A stretch of DNA of 48,572 bases from Desulfobacteraceae bacterium (GTDB lineage: Bacteria > Desulfobacterota > Desulfobacteria > Desulfobacterales > RPRI01). Shown here piece after piece: positions 34,700 through 42,791 of this stretch. The stretch lies in assembly GCA_003818505.1 (NCBI GenBank), contig RPRI01000028.1:1-48572 (forward strand), written 5' to 3'. A model generated the notes under the pieces. The model searched no databases and was not told where the DNA came from. It worked only from the letters and a program-made list of their open reading frames with translations. The number at the start of each line of letters is the position of its first letter. Within the stretch, counting starts at the first letter, position 1. The position numbers and the translations under genes were made by a program.

Positions 34700-35941
34700 T
34701 TGAGCAGGCGCGTTGTTATAACGGGAGTTGGGCTGGTTACGCCTCTTGGAATAGGCGTTAAAGAGACTTGGTCGGCCTTATGCGCCGGAGTGTCGGGAAT
34801 TACCGAGATAACGAGGTTTGATACCACAGGGTTTAATACAAAAATTGCGGGTGAAGTCAGAGGGTTCAGGCCGGAAGATTTCATGTCAAAAAAAGAAGCG
34901 CTACGCTCAGAACTTTTTATTGCCTATTCAGTTGCTGCTGCCCGCATGGCTATTGAAGATTCCGGAATTGTAATTGATACAACAAATTATGACAGGGTTG
35001 GCGTTATGACCGGATGCGGATTAGGCGGTCTGGGATTGATGGAAAAAACAATTCTTGATATCAATCGAAAAGGCCCCGGTCGGGTCAGCCCATTTTTTAT
35101 TCCTCTTATGATTGGGAACATGGCTCCGGGGATGATTTCAATTCTCTTCGGTGCAAAGGGCCCCAATGCATCGATTGCGACAGCCTGTGCGGCTGGCACA
35201 CACGCTGTCGGAGAATCATTCAGAGCGATTAAAAACGGAGACGCTGATGCTATGATAACAGGTGGTGTTGAAGCTGTCATAACATCAACCTGTATAGCCG
35301 GTTTCAGCGCTATGAAAGCTCTTTCGACCCGCAATGACGAGCCTCAAAAGGCGTCACGTCCTTTTGACAGGGAGCGTGACGGTTTTGTTGTAGGAGAGGG
35401 AAGTGGCATCCTTATCCTTGAAGCACTCTCAGGAGCGCTTGAAAGAGGAGCTAATATTTATGCGGAGGTGTGCGGGTTTGGAATGACGGGGGACGGGTAC
35501 CATATGACATCGCCTCCCCCGGATGGAGAAGGCGCGGCAAGATGCATGAAATCGGCGCTTATAGATGCCGGAATAACATCGGGGAGAGTTGATTATATAA
35601 ATGCGCATGGCACATCAACCCAGCTTAATGATTTGTATGAAACAAGAGCAATTAAATCCGTTTTTGGAGATAAAGCTCATACAATACCTGTCAGCTCGAC
35701 AAAATCGATGACCGGTCACCTTCTGGGCGGAGCGGGGGGTATCGAGACCGTTTTTACTGCTCTTGCAATTCATGACGGCATAATTCCACCTACCATAAAT
35801 CTCAATAATCCTGATCCGGAGTGTGATCTTGATTATGTTCCCAACATGGCCCGCAAGGCAGAGCTGGAAACAGCGATGACCAACTCTTTTGGTTTCGGGG
35901 GCACCAATGCCGCTCTTGTTCTGAAAAAATATCATCCCTGA
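34700..35941 (+). CDS. fabF: 3-oxoacyl-ACP synthase II (FabF)
   Basis: KAS II condenses acyl-ACP with malonyl-ACP in chain elongation. The Cys-His-His triad is Cys163 (TACAAGTHA), His303 (NAHGTSTQLND) and His340 (MTGHLLGGAGG). Length is 413 aa, standard. Translation starts at TTG (34700) after AAAAGGAGG. It directly follows acpP. Together with the downstream acyltransferase operon (36166) it suggests a lipid-synthesis neighbourhood. Confidence 0.97.
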   Translation: MSRRVVITGVGLVTPLGIGVKETWSALCAGVSGITEITRFDTTGFNTKIAGEVRGFRPEDFMSKKEALRSELFIAYSVAAARMAIEDSGIVIDTTNYDRVGVMTGCGLGGLGLMEKTILDINRKGPGRVSPFFIPLMIGNMAPGMISILFGAKGPNASIATACAAGTHAVGESFRAIKNGDADAMITGGVEAVITSTCIAGFSAMKALSTRNDEPQKASRPFDRERDGFVVGEGSGILILEALSGALERGANIYAEVCGFGMTGDGYHMTSPPPDGEGAARCMKSALIDAGITSGRVDYINAHGTSTQLNDLYETRAIKSVFGDKAHTIPVSSTKSMTGHLLGGAGGIETVFTALAIHDGIIPPTINLNNPDPECDLDYVPNMARKAELETAMTNSFGFGGTNAALVLKKYHP

Positions 35942-36165
35942 TATTAACTGTTCGGGTGGATAGACTGTAGACGTTTAGGCTGTAGTGGAATGGTTTGAAA
36001 TAGATCAAAGCAGATGATCATCACGTCGGTTTATGAACCGGTTATTATGAAAAACCCTGATAGCCTTCAGACTAAACGACCTGAGTAGTTAACGCAGATA
36101 TTAGGCCCCGTATGACCAACAAAGACCGGGCAGGACGGACAGGATAAGGCGGGATTTATTTTCGG

Positions 36166-37005
36166 ATGAATTTAGAAAAATATGAACAGATAATTAAATC
36201 AGGAAACTGTTATATAAGTCCTCAGAAAAAGTCGCTATTGGCTGAAGCTCTGCCCGGATGGCCTACTTTTATCTATTATGTCATGCTTGCTGATCATATT
36301 CTGAGAGACAGCCTGATGGCCCGTACCGGGAAATATGACCAGGAGAGATGGAGGCGGTCAGCTTTTGAGATAGTTAAAATTATTGAATCTTCCGGAGGAA
36401 AGCTTAATTTTTCAGGCCTTACTCATATTTCCGGGAAGAATGGACCTGTCGTATATATTTCAAATCATATGAGCATGATCGATACCTTTATCATACCTTC
36501 CATTCTCCTTGCGTTTGGCAGGTTGACGTTTGTGGCAAAAGAAGAACTTCTTGATTATCCGGTTTTAGGATCAATCATGAAAGCCATAAAACCAATAACA
36601 GTATCCAGAAAGAATCCGAGGGAAGATTTTGTTAAAGTCCTTTCAGAGGGAGCAGAATACATAAAAAACGGTTATTCTGTAGTAATCTTTCCCCAGGCCA
36701 CAAGGAACGCCGTTTTCAATCCGGCTTCTTTCAATTCATTAGGTGTAAAGCTTGCGCGAAAGGCGGGTGTTCCTGTTGTTCCTATTGCTTTAAAAACCGA
36801 TTTTCAGGGAAACGGGAGGATTGTCAAAGACATGGGCCCGGTGGACCCCGGCAAAATAATTTTCGTTGAATTCGGAAAGCCTCTTGAAGTAAAAGAGAAT
36901 GGCAGCGAAACCCATCAGATCATAGTCGAATTTATTGTCAATAAACTGATAAAATGGGGTGGTTCGGTCTGGGATCGCGGCCCGGTGCAATGCTCAAGTG
37001 AATGA
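36166..37005 (+). CDS. PlsC-like 1-acylglycerol-3-phosphate acyltransferase family protein
   Basis: The 279-aa protein carries the acyltransferase HX4D motif NHMSMID (H101 to D106) and the second block FPQATR (175-180), a variant of the FPEGTR phosphate-binding motif with Gln-Ala replacing Glu-Gly. It probably transfers an acyl chain to lysophosphatidate or another lysolipid at the inner membrane. The changed FPEGTR motif suggests a different acceptor. A weak Shine-Dalgarno precedes the ATG. The next gene starts 25 bp downstream on the same strand. Confidence 0.87.
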   Translation: MNLEKYEQIIKSGNCYISPQKKSLLAEALPGWPTFIYYVMLADHILRDSLMARTGKYDQERWRRSAFEIVKIIESSGGKLNFSGLTHISGKNGPVVYISNHMSMIDTFIIPSILLAFGRLTFVAKEELLDYPVLGSIMKAIKPITVSRKNPREDFVKVLSEGAEYIKNGYSVVIFPQATRNAVFNPASFNSLGVKLARKAGVPVVPIALKTDFQGNGRIVKDMGPVDPGKIIFVEFGKPLEVKENGSETHQIIVEFIVNKLIKWGGSVWDRGPVQCSSE

Positions 37006-37030
37006 ATAATATTGATCAGGGAGGAATATT

Positions 37031-38251
37031 ATGAAGATAAAAGCCATTGAACTGTATCATGTTTCAGTGCCTCTCAAAGTGACTTTCTGGCCTTCGTGGA
37101 TTCCTGGATATCCCCAGACTCATAACAGATTTACATTGATTAAAATCATAACCGACGAGGGAATTGAAGGTTATTCGGCAGGTTCGGCAATGGGACGGGA
37201 AAGAGAAGGCCTGGGAGATCTTCTTGGCGGTTATCTCATAGGCGCTGATCCGACTGATATCGACAGGATGCAGGGACTCCTGAAACAGGCCGGATTCCTC
37301 GGATGGCGGAACTTCTGGATAGAGCCTGCCTGCTGGGATATAATCGGCAAGAAAGAAGGAAAGCCTGTTTATGAGCTGCTCGGAGGGAATGCCCGCCCGA
37401 TAGAAGTTTATCTTTCGACAGGAGAGATGCATGATCCGGTAAAGAGAATTGATGAACTTCTAGGAATGAGAGAGCACGGTTTTAAAACTGCCAAGCTGAG
37501 AGTTAAAAATGTTCACCTGAAGGATGATATAAGGCACATTGAAACTGTAAGAAAAGGAGTTGGTGACAAGTTCGTTCTCGGAGTCGATGCAAACCAGGGA
37601 TGGCTCGTTTCAATAGTTGACAGGATTCCTGCCTGGGATCTTGCCCGCGCTGAAGCATTCGCTGCAGCATGTCATGATAATAATATTGACTGGCTTGAAG
37701 AGCCGCTTGATTCAAGGGATTTCGATGGCAACGCAGCCTTGAAAAGAGTATCAAAGGTTAAAATTTCAGGCGCAGAGATCAACTACGGCTGGGATGAAAT
37801 CAAGATAATGTTCGAAAAAGACTGTTTTCATATCTACCAGCCTGATGCAACTTTTGCAGGCGGTATTGCCCAGGTCATGAAAGTCATTGAAATGTGTAAA
37901 AAACAAAACCGCCTTTTTACTCCCCATACATGGACCAATGGCATAGGGTTTTATGTAAACTGGAATATGGTGTTGGCCGACCGGGGTAACATTCTTCCAC
38001 TTGAGTATCCGTTGGAAAAGCCTTCCTGGATACCGGAATTCAGGGAAGGAATCATTGAGCCCGTTATTCCGGATAAAAATGGGATGCTTCAGCCGTTTAA
38101 AAGACCGGGACTCGGATTCGAGATCGACAAAAGATTGTTGCGGAAATATGGAAAACGTTTCTTCAGACTTACCGAGACAGGCCTTAAATTCAAGGTGATC
38201 CGCGAAAAAGGATTAAAGGCCGCGCTGGAGCTTAAAAGGCGCAAGGGATAA
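37031..38251 (+). CDS. Mandelate racemase/muconate-lactonizing enzyme family protein
   Basis: This 406-aa enolase-superfamily enzyme has a capping domain (1-125) and a TIM barrel. Metal ligands are predicted at D186 (GVDANQGW), E223 (WLEEPL) and E249 (SGAEIN). The catalytic base region is K155-x-R157, with Arg where many relatives have a second Lys. A His-Asp pair (D272, H299 in PHTWTNG) places it with the mandelate racemase subgroup. A strong GGGAGG precedes the ATG. The substrate is unknown, probably a hydroxy or dicarboxylic acid. It is co-directional and closely spaced with the acyltransferase and asparaginase genes. Confidence 0.9.
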   Translation: MKIKAIELYHVSVPLKVTFWPSWIPGYPQTHNRFTLIKIITDEGIEGYSAGSAMGREREGLGDLLGGYLIGADPTDIDRMQGLLKQAGFLGWRNFWIEPACWDIIGKKEGKPVYELLGGNARPIEVYLSTGEMHDPVKRIDELLGMREHGFKTAKLRVKNVHLKDDIRHIETVRKGVGDKFVLGVDANQGWLVSIVDRIPAWDLARAEAFAAACHDNNIDWLEEPLDSRDFDGNAALKRVSKVKISGAEINYGWDEIKIMFEKDCFHIYQPDATFAGGIAQVMKVIEMCKKQNRLFTPHTWTNGIGFYVNWNMVLADRGNILPLEYPLEKPSWIPEFREGIIEPVIPDKNGMLQPFKRPGLGFEIDKRLLRKYGKRFFRLTETGLKFKVIREKGLKAALELKRRKG

Positions 38252-38294
38252 GAATATCAGCAGTGAACGAAGCTGGCCCGGGGAGCGGAAGATC

Positions 38295-38792
38295 ATGACT
38301 ATTAAAATCTTTGTAACAGGCGGGACCTTCGATAAGGAATATAATGAACTTAACGGAGCGCTGTTTTTCAAGGAAACACATCTTCATGAAATGCTGAAAC
38401 TGGGACGGTGCAGGCTGGAGTTTGATATAACAACCCTGATGATGATAGACAGCCTTGATATGTCGGATTCAGACAGAAAAATCATCCTTGAAAACTGCAT
38501 CAGGGCAATTGAAGATAAGATTGTTATAACACACGGAACCGATACGATGGTTGAGACCGCAGGAGTCATTGCAGGTTCCGTCAGGGACAAAACAATCGTT
38601 CTGACCGGAGCTATGATACCCTATAAATTCGGAAGTTCGGACGGGTTGTTTAATCTGGGAAGCGCCCTCGCTTTTGTCCAGACTCTTCCGAACGGAATTT
38701 ATATAGCCATGAACGGGAAGTATTTTAACTGGGACAATGTGAGGAAAAATAAAAAAACGGGAGTATTTGAAGAGGGCGGTTATATATGGTGA
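38295..38792 (+). CDS. Half-length asparaginase-like protein (N-terminal domain only)
   Basis: The protein is 165 aa, about half of a type I/II L-asparaginase. The N-terminal catalytic motif TGGTF (T11) and the second motif THGTDTMVETA (T81-D82) are both present, followed by TGAMIPYKFGSSDG. The lysine corresponding to K162 of E. coli AnsB appears to be replaced (FVQTLPNG where relatives read AADKAS), and the C-terminal domain is absent. No remnant of the missing half follows; instead a SHOCT gene overlaps the 3' end by 7 bp, so this looks like a natural stand-alone domain. Its enzymatic activity is doubtful or altered. Confidence 0.85.
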   Translation: MTIKIFVTGGTFDKEYNELNGALFFKETHLHEMLKLGRCRLEFDITTLMMIDSLDMSDSDRKIILENCIRAIEDKIVITHGTDTMVETAGVIAGSVRDKTIVLTGAMIPYKFGSSDGLFNLGSALAFVQTLPNGIYIAMNGKYFNWDNVRKNKKTGVFEEGGYIW

Positions 38793-38974
38793 GAGTATGG
38801 ATAATCATCATCTTGGTAGGAGTTGTTATTTTTGTATTATTCCGGTCAAGAAAGCCGAGAAATTATGAAGGCCCTTACACCGGAAGTGCGGTTGAAATTT
38901 TAAATAAGCGTTATGCAAGAGGGGAGATTTCAAAAGAGGAGTTCGAAAGAATGAAAAATGATTTGATAAGATGA
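38786..38974 (+). CDS. SHOCT-domain small membrane protein, 62 aa
   Basis: The start has a single TM helix (MVRVWIIIILVGVVIFVLF), followed by a basic linker and a C-terminal SHOCT motif (ILNKRYARGEISKEEFERMKND). SHOCT domains are short oligomerisation or binding modules found on many membrane proteins. It overlaps the asparaginase-like gene by 7 bp and ends the four-gene operon. No function is assigned. Confidence 0.82.
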   Translation: MVRVWIIIILVGVVIFVLFRSRKPRNYEGPYTGSAVEILNKRYARGEISKEEFERMKNDLIR

Positions 38975-39001
38975 TCTGTGTGGATATCAGAAGGAACAAT
39001 T

Positions 39002-39475
39002 TCAGATGATTGTACCATTTGCGTCTTTTTCTTCCATAATGATTTTTAACACCTGCTTTTCTTTTGAACCCGGGACAATGCCTGTCAAAACAGATTCGAG
39101 AACTATTACCCCGTCCTGATTACGGTAGACAGCATCTCCTTTTGCTTGCCCCTTTTCATTAATTTCGGTTATGGTGAAAGTGCAGGTTATGGTGTCTCCG
39201 AAATATACTGGTTTTTTGAAGCGAAAGTCCATTCCTGATGCCAGCCATCCCACCTGTCCCCCGATTTCAGTGATCAGGCTTGCGACAAGAAGTCCGTGGC
39301 AGATGAGTCCGTTTAATTTCTTTGCTTCCGCGAACCGCCTGTCATAATGTACAGGATTATAATCCTTTGTAATATTTCCAAAATATTCGGTATCTTTTTT
39401 TGTGAATCTTCGCCTGACGGTGAATGTGTCGCCTTTTTTCAAACCTTCGGCGGCTTTTCTTCTGATTTCAGACAT
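39002..39475 (-). CDS. MaoC-family hydratase/dehydratase
   Basis: The 157-aa protein has the hot-dog hydratase signature DYNPVHYDRRFA and HGLLVASLI, the (R)-specific enoyl hydratase motif with catalytic Asp and His. It hydrates 2-enoyl-CoA (or ACP) to (R)-3-hydroxyacyl-CoA. Its start lies 9 bp after the stop of the Tat radical SAM gene, so it is the last gene of the minus-strand operon, though its chemistry is unrelated to AmmeMemoRadiSam. Substrate range is unknown. Confidence 0.9.
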   Translation of the reverse strand: MSEIRRKAAEGLKKGDTFTVRRRFTKKDTEYFGNITKDYNPVHYDRRFAEAKKLNGLICHGLLVASLITEIGGQVGWLASGMDFRFKKPVYFGDTITCTFTITEINEKGQAKGDAVYRNQDGVIVLESVLTGIVPGSKEKQVLKIIMEEKDANGTII

Positions 39476-39484
39476 AAAGAATCC

Positions 39485-40675
39485 TCAGCCTCTATTTTCC
39501 CATACGCCGGGTATTAACGTATTGCAGAATTTGCATTTGTTTCCTGAGAGGTTATATACCGGAACGGAATACCCTTTTCTCTGTATCAGAAGTTTTTTGC
39601 AGTTATGACAATATGTATTTGTCCCTTCGTGGTTAGGAACGTTACCCACATAGACATAGCGTATTCCTTCCTTCATTGCGATACTCCGGAAATATTCAAG
39701 AGTTGATACGGGAGTTGGCGGAAGCCTGTCAAGCTTGTACTGCGGAAAGAACCGCAGAAAATGAAGGGGATGATCCGGGCCGAGATCGGCAAGAATCCAT
39801 TCACACATGCGTTTAACCATTTCAGGATCATCTACGTAGCCTGGTACGACAAGATTGGTCATCTCAAAATGGATACCTCTGTCGTATAAAATCCTGAATG
39901 TATTCAAAACAGGCTCAAGCCTTCCGCCATTGAGCTTTCTGTAGATATCGTCACTGAAGGACTTGATATTAACATTCGCGCCGTCCATATATCTGCATAG
40001 TTCAAGAAGTGGCTCTTTATTTATGTAACCATTCGATATCCAGAGATTTGAAAGATTTTTTTCTTTTGCGAAACGGGCGATATCTATCATGTATTCAAAA
40101 TAGGAAATCGGTTCAGAGTAAGTGCACGCAATTGATTCTGAACCGCTTCTCAATGCTTGTCTGACAACATCTTCAGGGAAAAGCTCGCTGTGGCGGACTT
40201 CACCTGGTTTGGCCTGGGATATCTCCCAGTTCTGGCAATTGAGACAGCGGAAATTGCATCCTGCCGCAGCGAGTGAAAAGGATTTAGTCTGAGGTTTGAA
40301 ATGAAAAAGAGGTTTTTTTTCTATCGGATCGATATTTACGGTGCATGGATTCCCGTAAGAAAGGCTGTATAGTGTTCCGTCTATGTTGACTTTTGACCGG
40401 CAGACGCTTCTGTCTCCCGGAGACAACTGACACCTGTGGGGGCATATGCCGCATATTACATTCCTGTTGGCAAGCTTTTTATAGAGAAATCCTTCTTTTG
40501 ACCATTTCCAAGGCTTATCCGGAGCATCTCCTTTAAATATCTTTCCCCTGATATTATCCGGACCCGGCCTGATTCCATTTTTTTCATCAGATGACCAGAG
40601 AGCAAGGGATGAATCCGGCGCCGAGAGCATTAATGCCGTACTATATAGAAATTGCCTTCTGTTTATCTTATGCAT
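39485..40675 (-). CDS. amrS: AmmeMemoRadiSam system radical SAM enzyme, with Tat signal
   Basis: The 396-aa protein is the radical SAM component of the AmmeMemoRadiSam system. The radical SAM cluster is C140-x3-C144-x2-C147 (CNFRCLNC). An N-terminal auxiliary Cys set is present (C75, C78, C82, C92), plus a C-terminal Zn-ribbon-like pair of CxxC motifs (CHNC, CKFC). The N-terminus carries a twin-arginine motif (NRRQFLYS) and a hydrophobic stretch, suggesting Tat export of the folded cofactor-bearing protein. An upstream gene overlaps it by 8 bp. The reaction is unknown; the family is defined only by its association with the A and B proteins. Confidence 0.9.
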   Translation of the reverse strand: MHKINRRQFLYSTALMLSAPDSSLALWSSDEKNGIRPGPDNIRGKIFKGDAPDKPWKWSKEGFLYKKLANRNVICGICPHRCQLSPGDRSVCRSKVNIDGTLYSLSYGNPCTVNIDPIEKKPLFHFKPQTKSFSLAAAGCNFRCLNCQNWEISQAKPGEVRHSELFPEDVVRQALRSGSESIACTYSEPISYFEYMIDIARFAKEKNLSNLWISNGYINKEPLLELCRYMDGANVNIKSFSDDIYRKLNGGRLEPVLNTFRILYDRGIHFEMTNLVVPGYVDDPEMVKRMCEWILADLGPDHPLHFLRFFPQYKLDRLPPTPVSTLEYFRSIAMKEGIRYVYVGNVPNHEGTNTYCHNCKKLLIQRKGYSVPVYNLSGNKCKFCNTLIPGVWENRG

Positions 40676-42791
40676 TTTTCTTCACCGTTATCATAAGGCT
40701 GATGAATTTTAAGCCTATCAGACCCGTTGCGGCCCAGATAATGCCGAAATATGGAATGACCGCTACGCTGATAAGAAGAGTTCCTGCAGCCGCTCCTATA
40801 AGATCGGCTGAAAAGAGTCTTGTGACAGACGGGTTATTGTCTCCAGTAAGTTTTAAGGCTGCCGGAAACTGATATCCGCACGTCATAGATATAATAAAAC
40901 CATATGCAAGAAAAACCGGCAGGGGAATCCTGCCTTCTCCGTTTACGAAGGCCAGAATCAAAAGACCTGTCAGAAATATAAGGATGCTATCTGTTATTGC
41001 AATAGAGATCCTTGTATCATTCCCGCGTATATTTTCAAACCTGTTTCCTATCCATGCTCCCGGCAGGAGCCCGGCAAGAAAAACAGTAATTATCAGTCCA
41101 ATTTTAATATAGATATATCCGAAAAATATCTGAAAAGCGAATATGACAAGAATTTCGGTCCCCATAGCCATGCAACCGGTTGAAAAAAGCACAAACTCTT
41201 CTCTTGTTATCCTTATCAGGTATATAATGCACAGTACCGATATAATAAAGATAAAGGCTAGAGGAGATGTTGAAAACTTTGCAAACCATTGTGAAAACAT
41301 AATACGCATGAGTTGCGGGTGGATATCGGTATTTATGGGAGCAGATTTGTCGATGAGTCCGCTTAAACGACTGATCCTCTCTTGTGTAAGATTACCGTAG
41401 TAGTAGCCGCTGATGTAATCCGTTTTTATTCCTTTTTTGTCAAGGGAACCGGGGATATCTGAACTGATCGGAAGCTCTGAAGCAAGAAAATAGATCTTTT
41501 GCCCGGGAAGCAGGAGGATATTACTAAAATGTTTTGACAAGGTATTATAAGCTGAAGATATTTTCTGACGTTGCGGCTCTGCCAGATAATTATCATATCC
41601 CTCCATTGAGAAACTTAAAATGCCTCCGGAAGAGAGGCGCTTTTTTACGATTTCATAGAAACCGTCTGTATAAAACCTGTTGATCTGGTAAGTTTCTGGT
41701 TCGGGCAGATTCAGAATGATTGCGTCGTAGGCTTTATCCGTATTTGCAAGATGTGTCCGTCCGTCCAGATTTATTACATTAAGGCCGGGGATCTTTTTGA
41801 TCATGCCAAAACGGAAGAGTGCTTCCGATACCTCCGGATCCAGTTCAATATAATCGACTGCTTCCGGACGGTATTTATCCAGTTCTTCCATTATTCCGCC
41901 TTCAGCTGATATAATAAGAATTCGTTTAGGGCTTGAAATCTGGGAAAGGGGATAATGTATGGTCTCTTCAGCGTTCGAAGCATTCTGATTGCTGAACAGG
42001 GGGATACCGTCCCCTATCAAAGTATACTGCTCCCTGTCCCGATGGACTTCGATGCGCCCGTACTTTGATTCTTTGTAATAGGCAAGTTCGCCTTCTGGCG
42101 GAATAAGGAATTTTTGTTCAAACAGAATGCCTGAAACAAGGATAATAAAGGCAATCCCTGTCAACGCGATTGCCAAAGAGTTACGTATGCCCGAATGTTT
42201 GAAAAGCGAATATGTTGCTGCAATGAGAAATATGTTCGAGATAAAGACGGATTGAAGGGGTGAAAAAAAATAAACAAGGAAAAAGGAGAAGAGCGCACCT
42301 CCTGTGACATCCCCGAGGCTGTCGGTTATGTATATGTATGATCCGGGATATTCAGGTTTTGAAATCCTGAGCACAAAAAGACTGTACGGCAGAACAAAAC
42401 CTATTAGAAGAGCATACGGTGCTGTTGATAGAAAAATAAAGGTAAATGTCTGATAAAACCCCACAGAGCTTCCGTGAATAAATAGGGTATCTCTGAGTTC
42501 TCTTATCAGAAGAATCTGAACAGCCGGAAGAGCCGACAGAACAAGGGAAAGGATGCCTAACAGATTGACCGACGAATTTTTTTTCACGCAAAAAAAACGT
42601 GAAAATACAGTTCCGATACCTCCAAGTATAAGCCATGAAAACAATATCATGGCAATTACAAATTCATTGCCCTGGAATTGCGCCAGAAATTCGCGTATAG
42701 TCAATAACTGGGTAACAACAGAGGAGATGCCTGTTGCTATGACAACCAGTAATACCGGGTTCTCATTTTTCCTCTTCAAAATACTGAACAT
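40668..42791 (-). CDS. Polytopic membrane protein with spermidine-synthase-like domain
   Basis: The 707-aa protein has a first hydrophobic set (about residues 12-215, six or seven TM), then a soluble domain (about 240-440) resembling spermidine synthase: SAEGGIMEELDKY and VDYIELDPEVSEALF match the SAM-binding DxE region. A second set of TM helices (about 480-700) follows. Such fused spermidine-synthase/transporter-like proteins are common in this group and of unknown substrate. It overlaps the Memo-AMMECR1 gene by 29 bp upstream and the radical SAM gene by 8 bp downstream, making it a fixed part of this operon. Confidence 0.85.
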   Translation of the reverse strand: MFSILKRKNENPVLLVVIATGISSVVTQLLTIREFLAQFQGNEFVIAMILFSWLILGGIGTVFSRFFCVKKNSSVNLLGILSLVLSALPAVQILLIRELRDTLFIHGSSVGFYQTFTFIFLSTAPYALLIGFVLPYSLFVLRISKPEYPGSYIYITDSLGDVTGGALFSFFLVYFFSPLQSVFISNIFLIAATYSLFKHSGIRNSLAIALTGIAFIILVSGILFEQKFLIPPEGELAYYKESKYGRIEVHRDREQYTLIGDGIPLFSNQNASNAEETIHYPLSQISSPKRILIISAEGGIMEELDKYRPEAVDYIELDPEVSEALFRFGMIKKIPGLNVINLDGRTHLANTDKAYDAIILNLPEPETYQINRFYTDGFYEIVKKRLSSGGILSFSMEGYDNYLAEPQRQKISSAYNTLSKHFSNILLLPGQKIYFLASELPISSDIPGSLDKKGIKTDYISGYYYGNLTQERISRLSGLIDKSAPINTDIHPQLMRIMFSQWFAKFSTSPLAFIFIISVLCIIYLIRITREEFVLFSTGCMAMGTEILVIFAFQIFFGYIYIKIGLIITVFLAGLLPGAWIGNRFENIRGNDTRISIAITDSILIFLTGLLILAFVNGEGRIPLPVFLAYGFIISMTCGYQFPAALKLTGDNNPSVTRLFSADLIGAAAGTLLISVAVIPYFGIIWAATGLIGLKFISLMITVKKNA

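Noticed and set aside
38295-38792. Asparaginase truncated by sequencing error or frameshift
   Set aside because: No C-terminal asparaginase sequence is found downstream in any frame; instead a credible SHOCT gene overlaps the stop.
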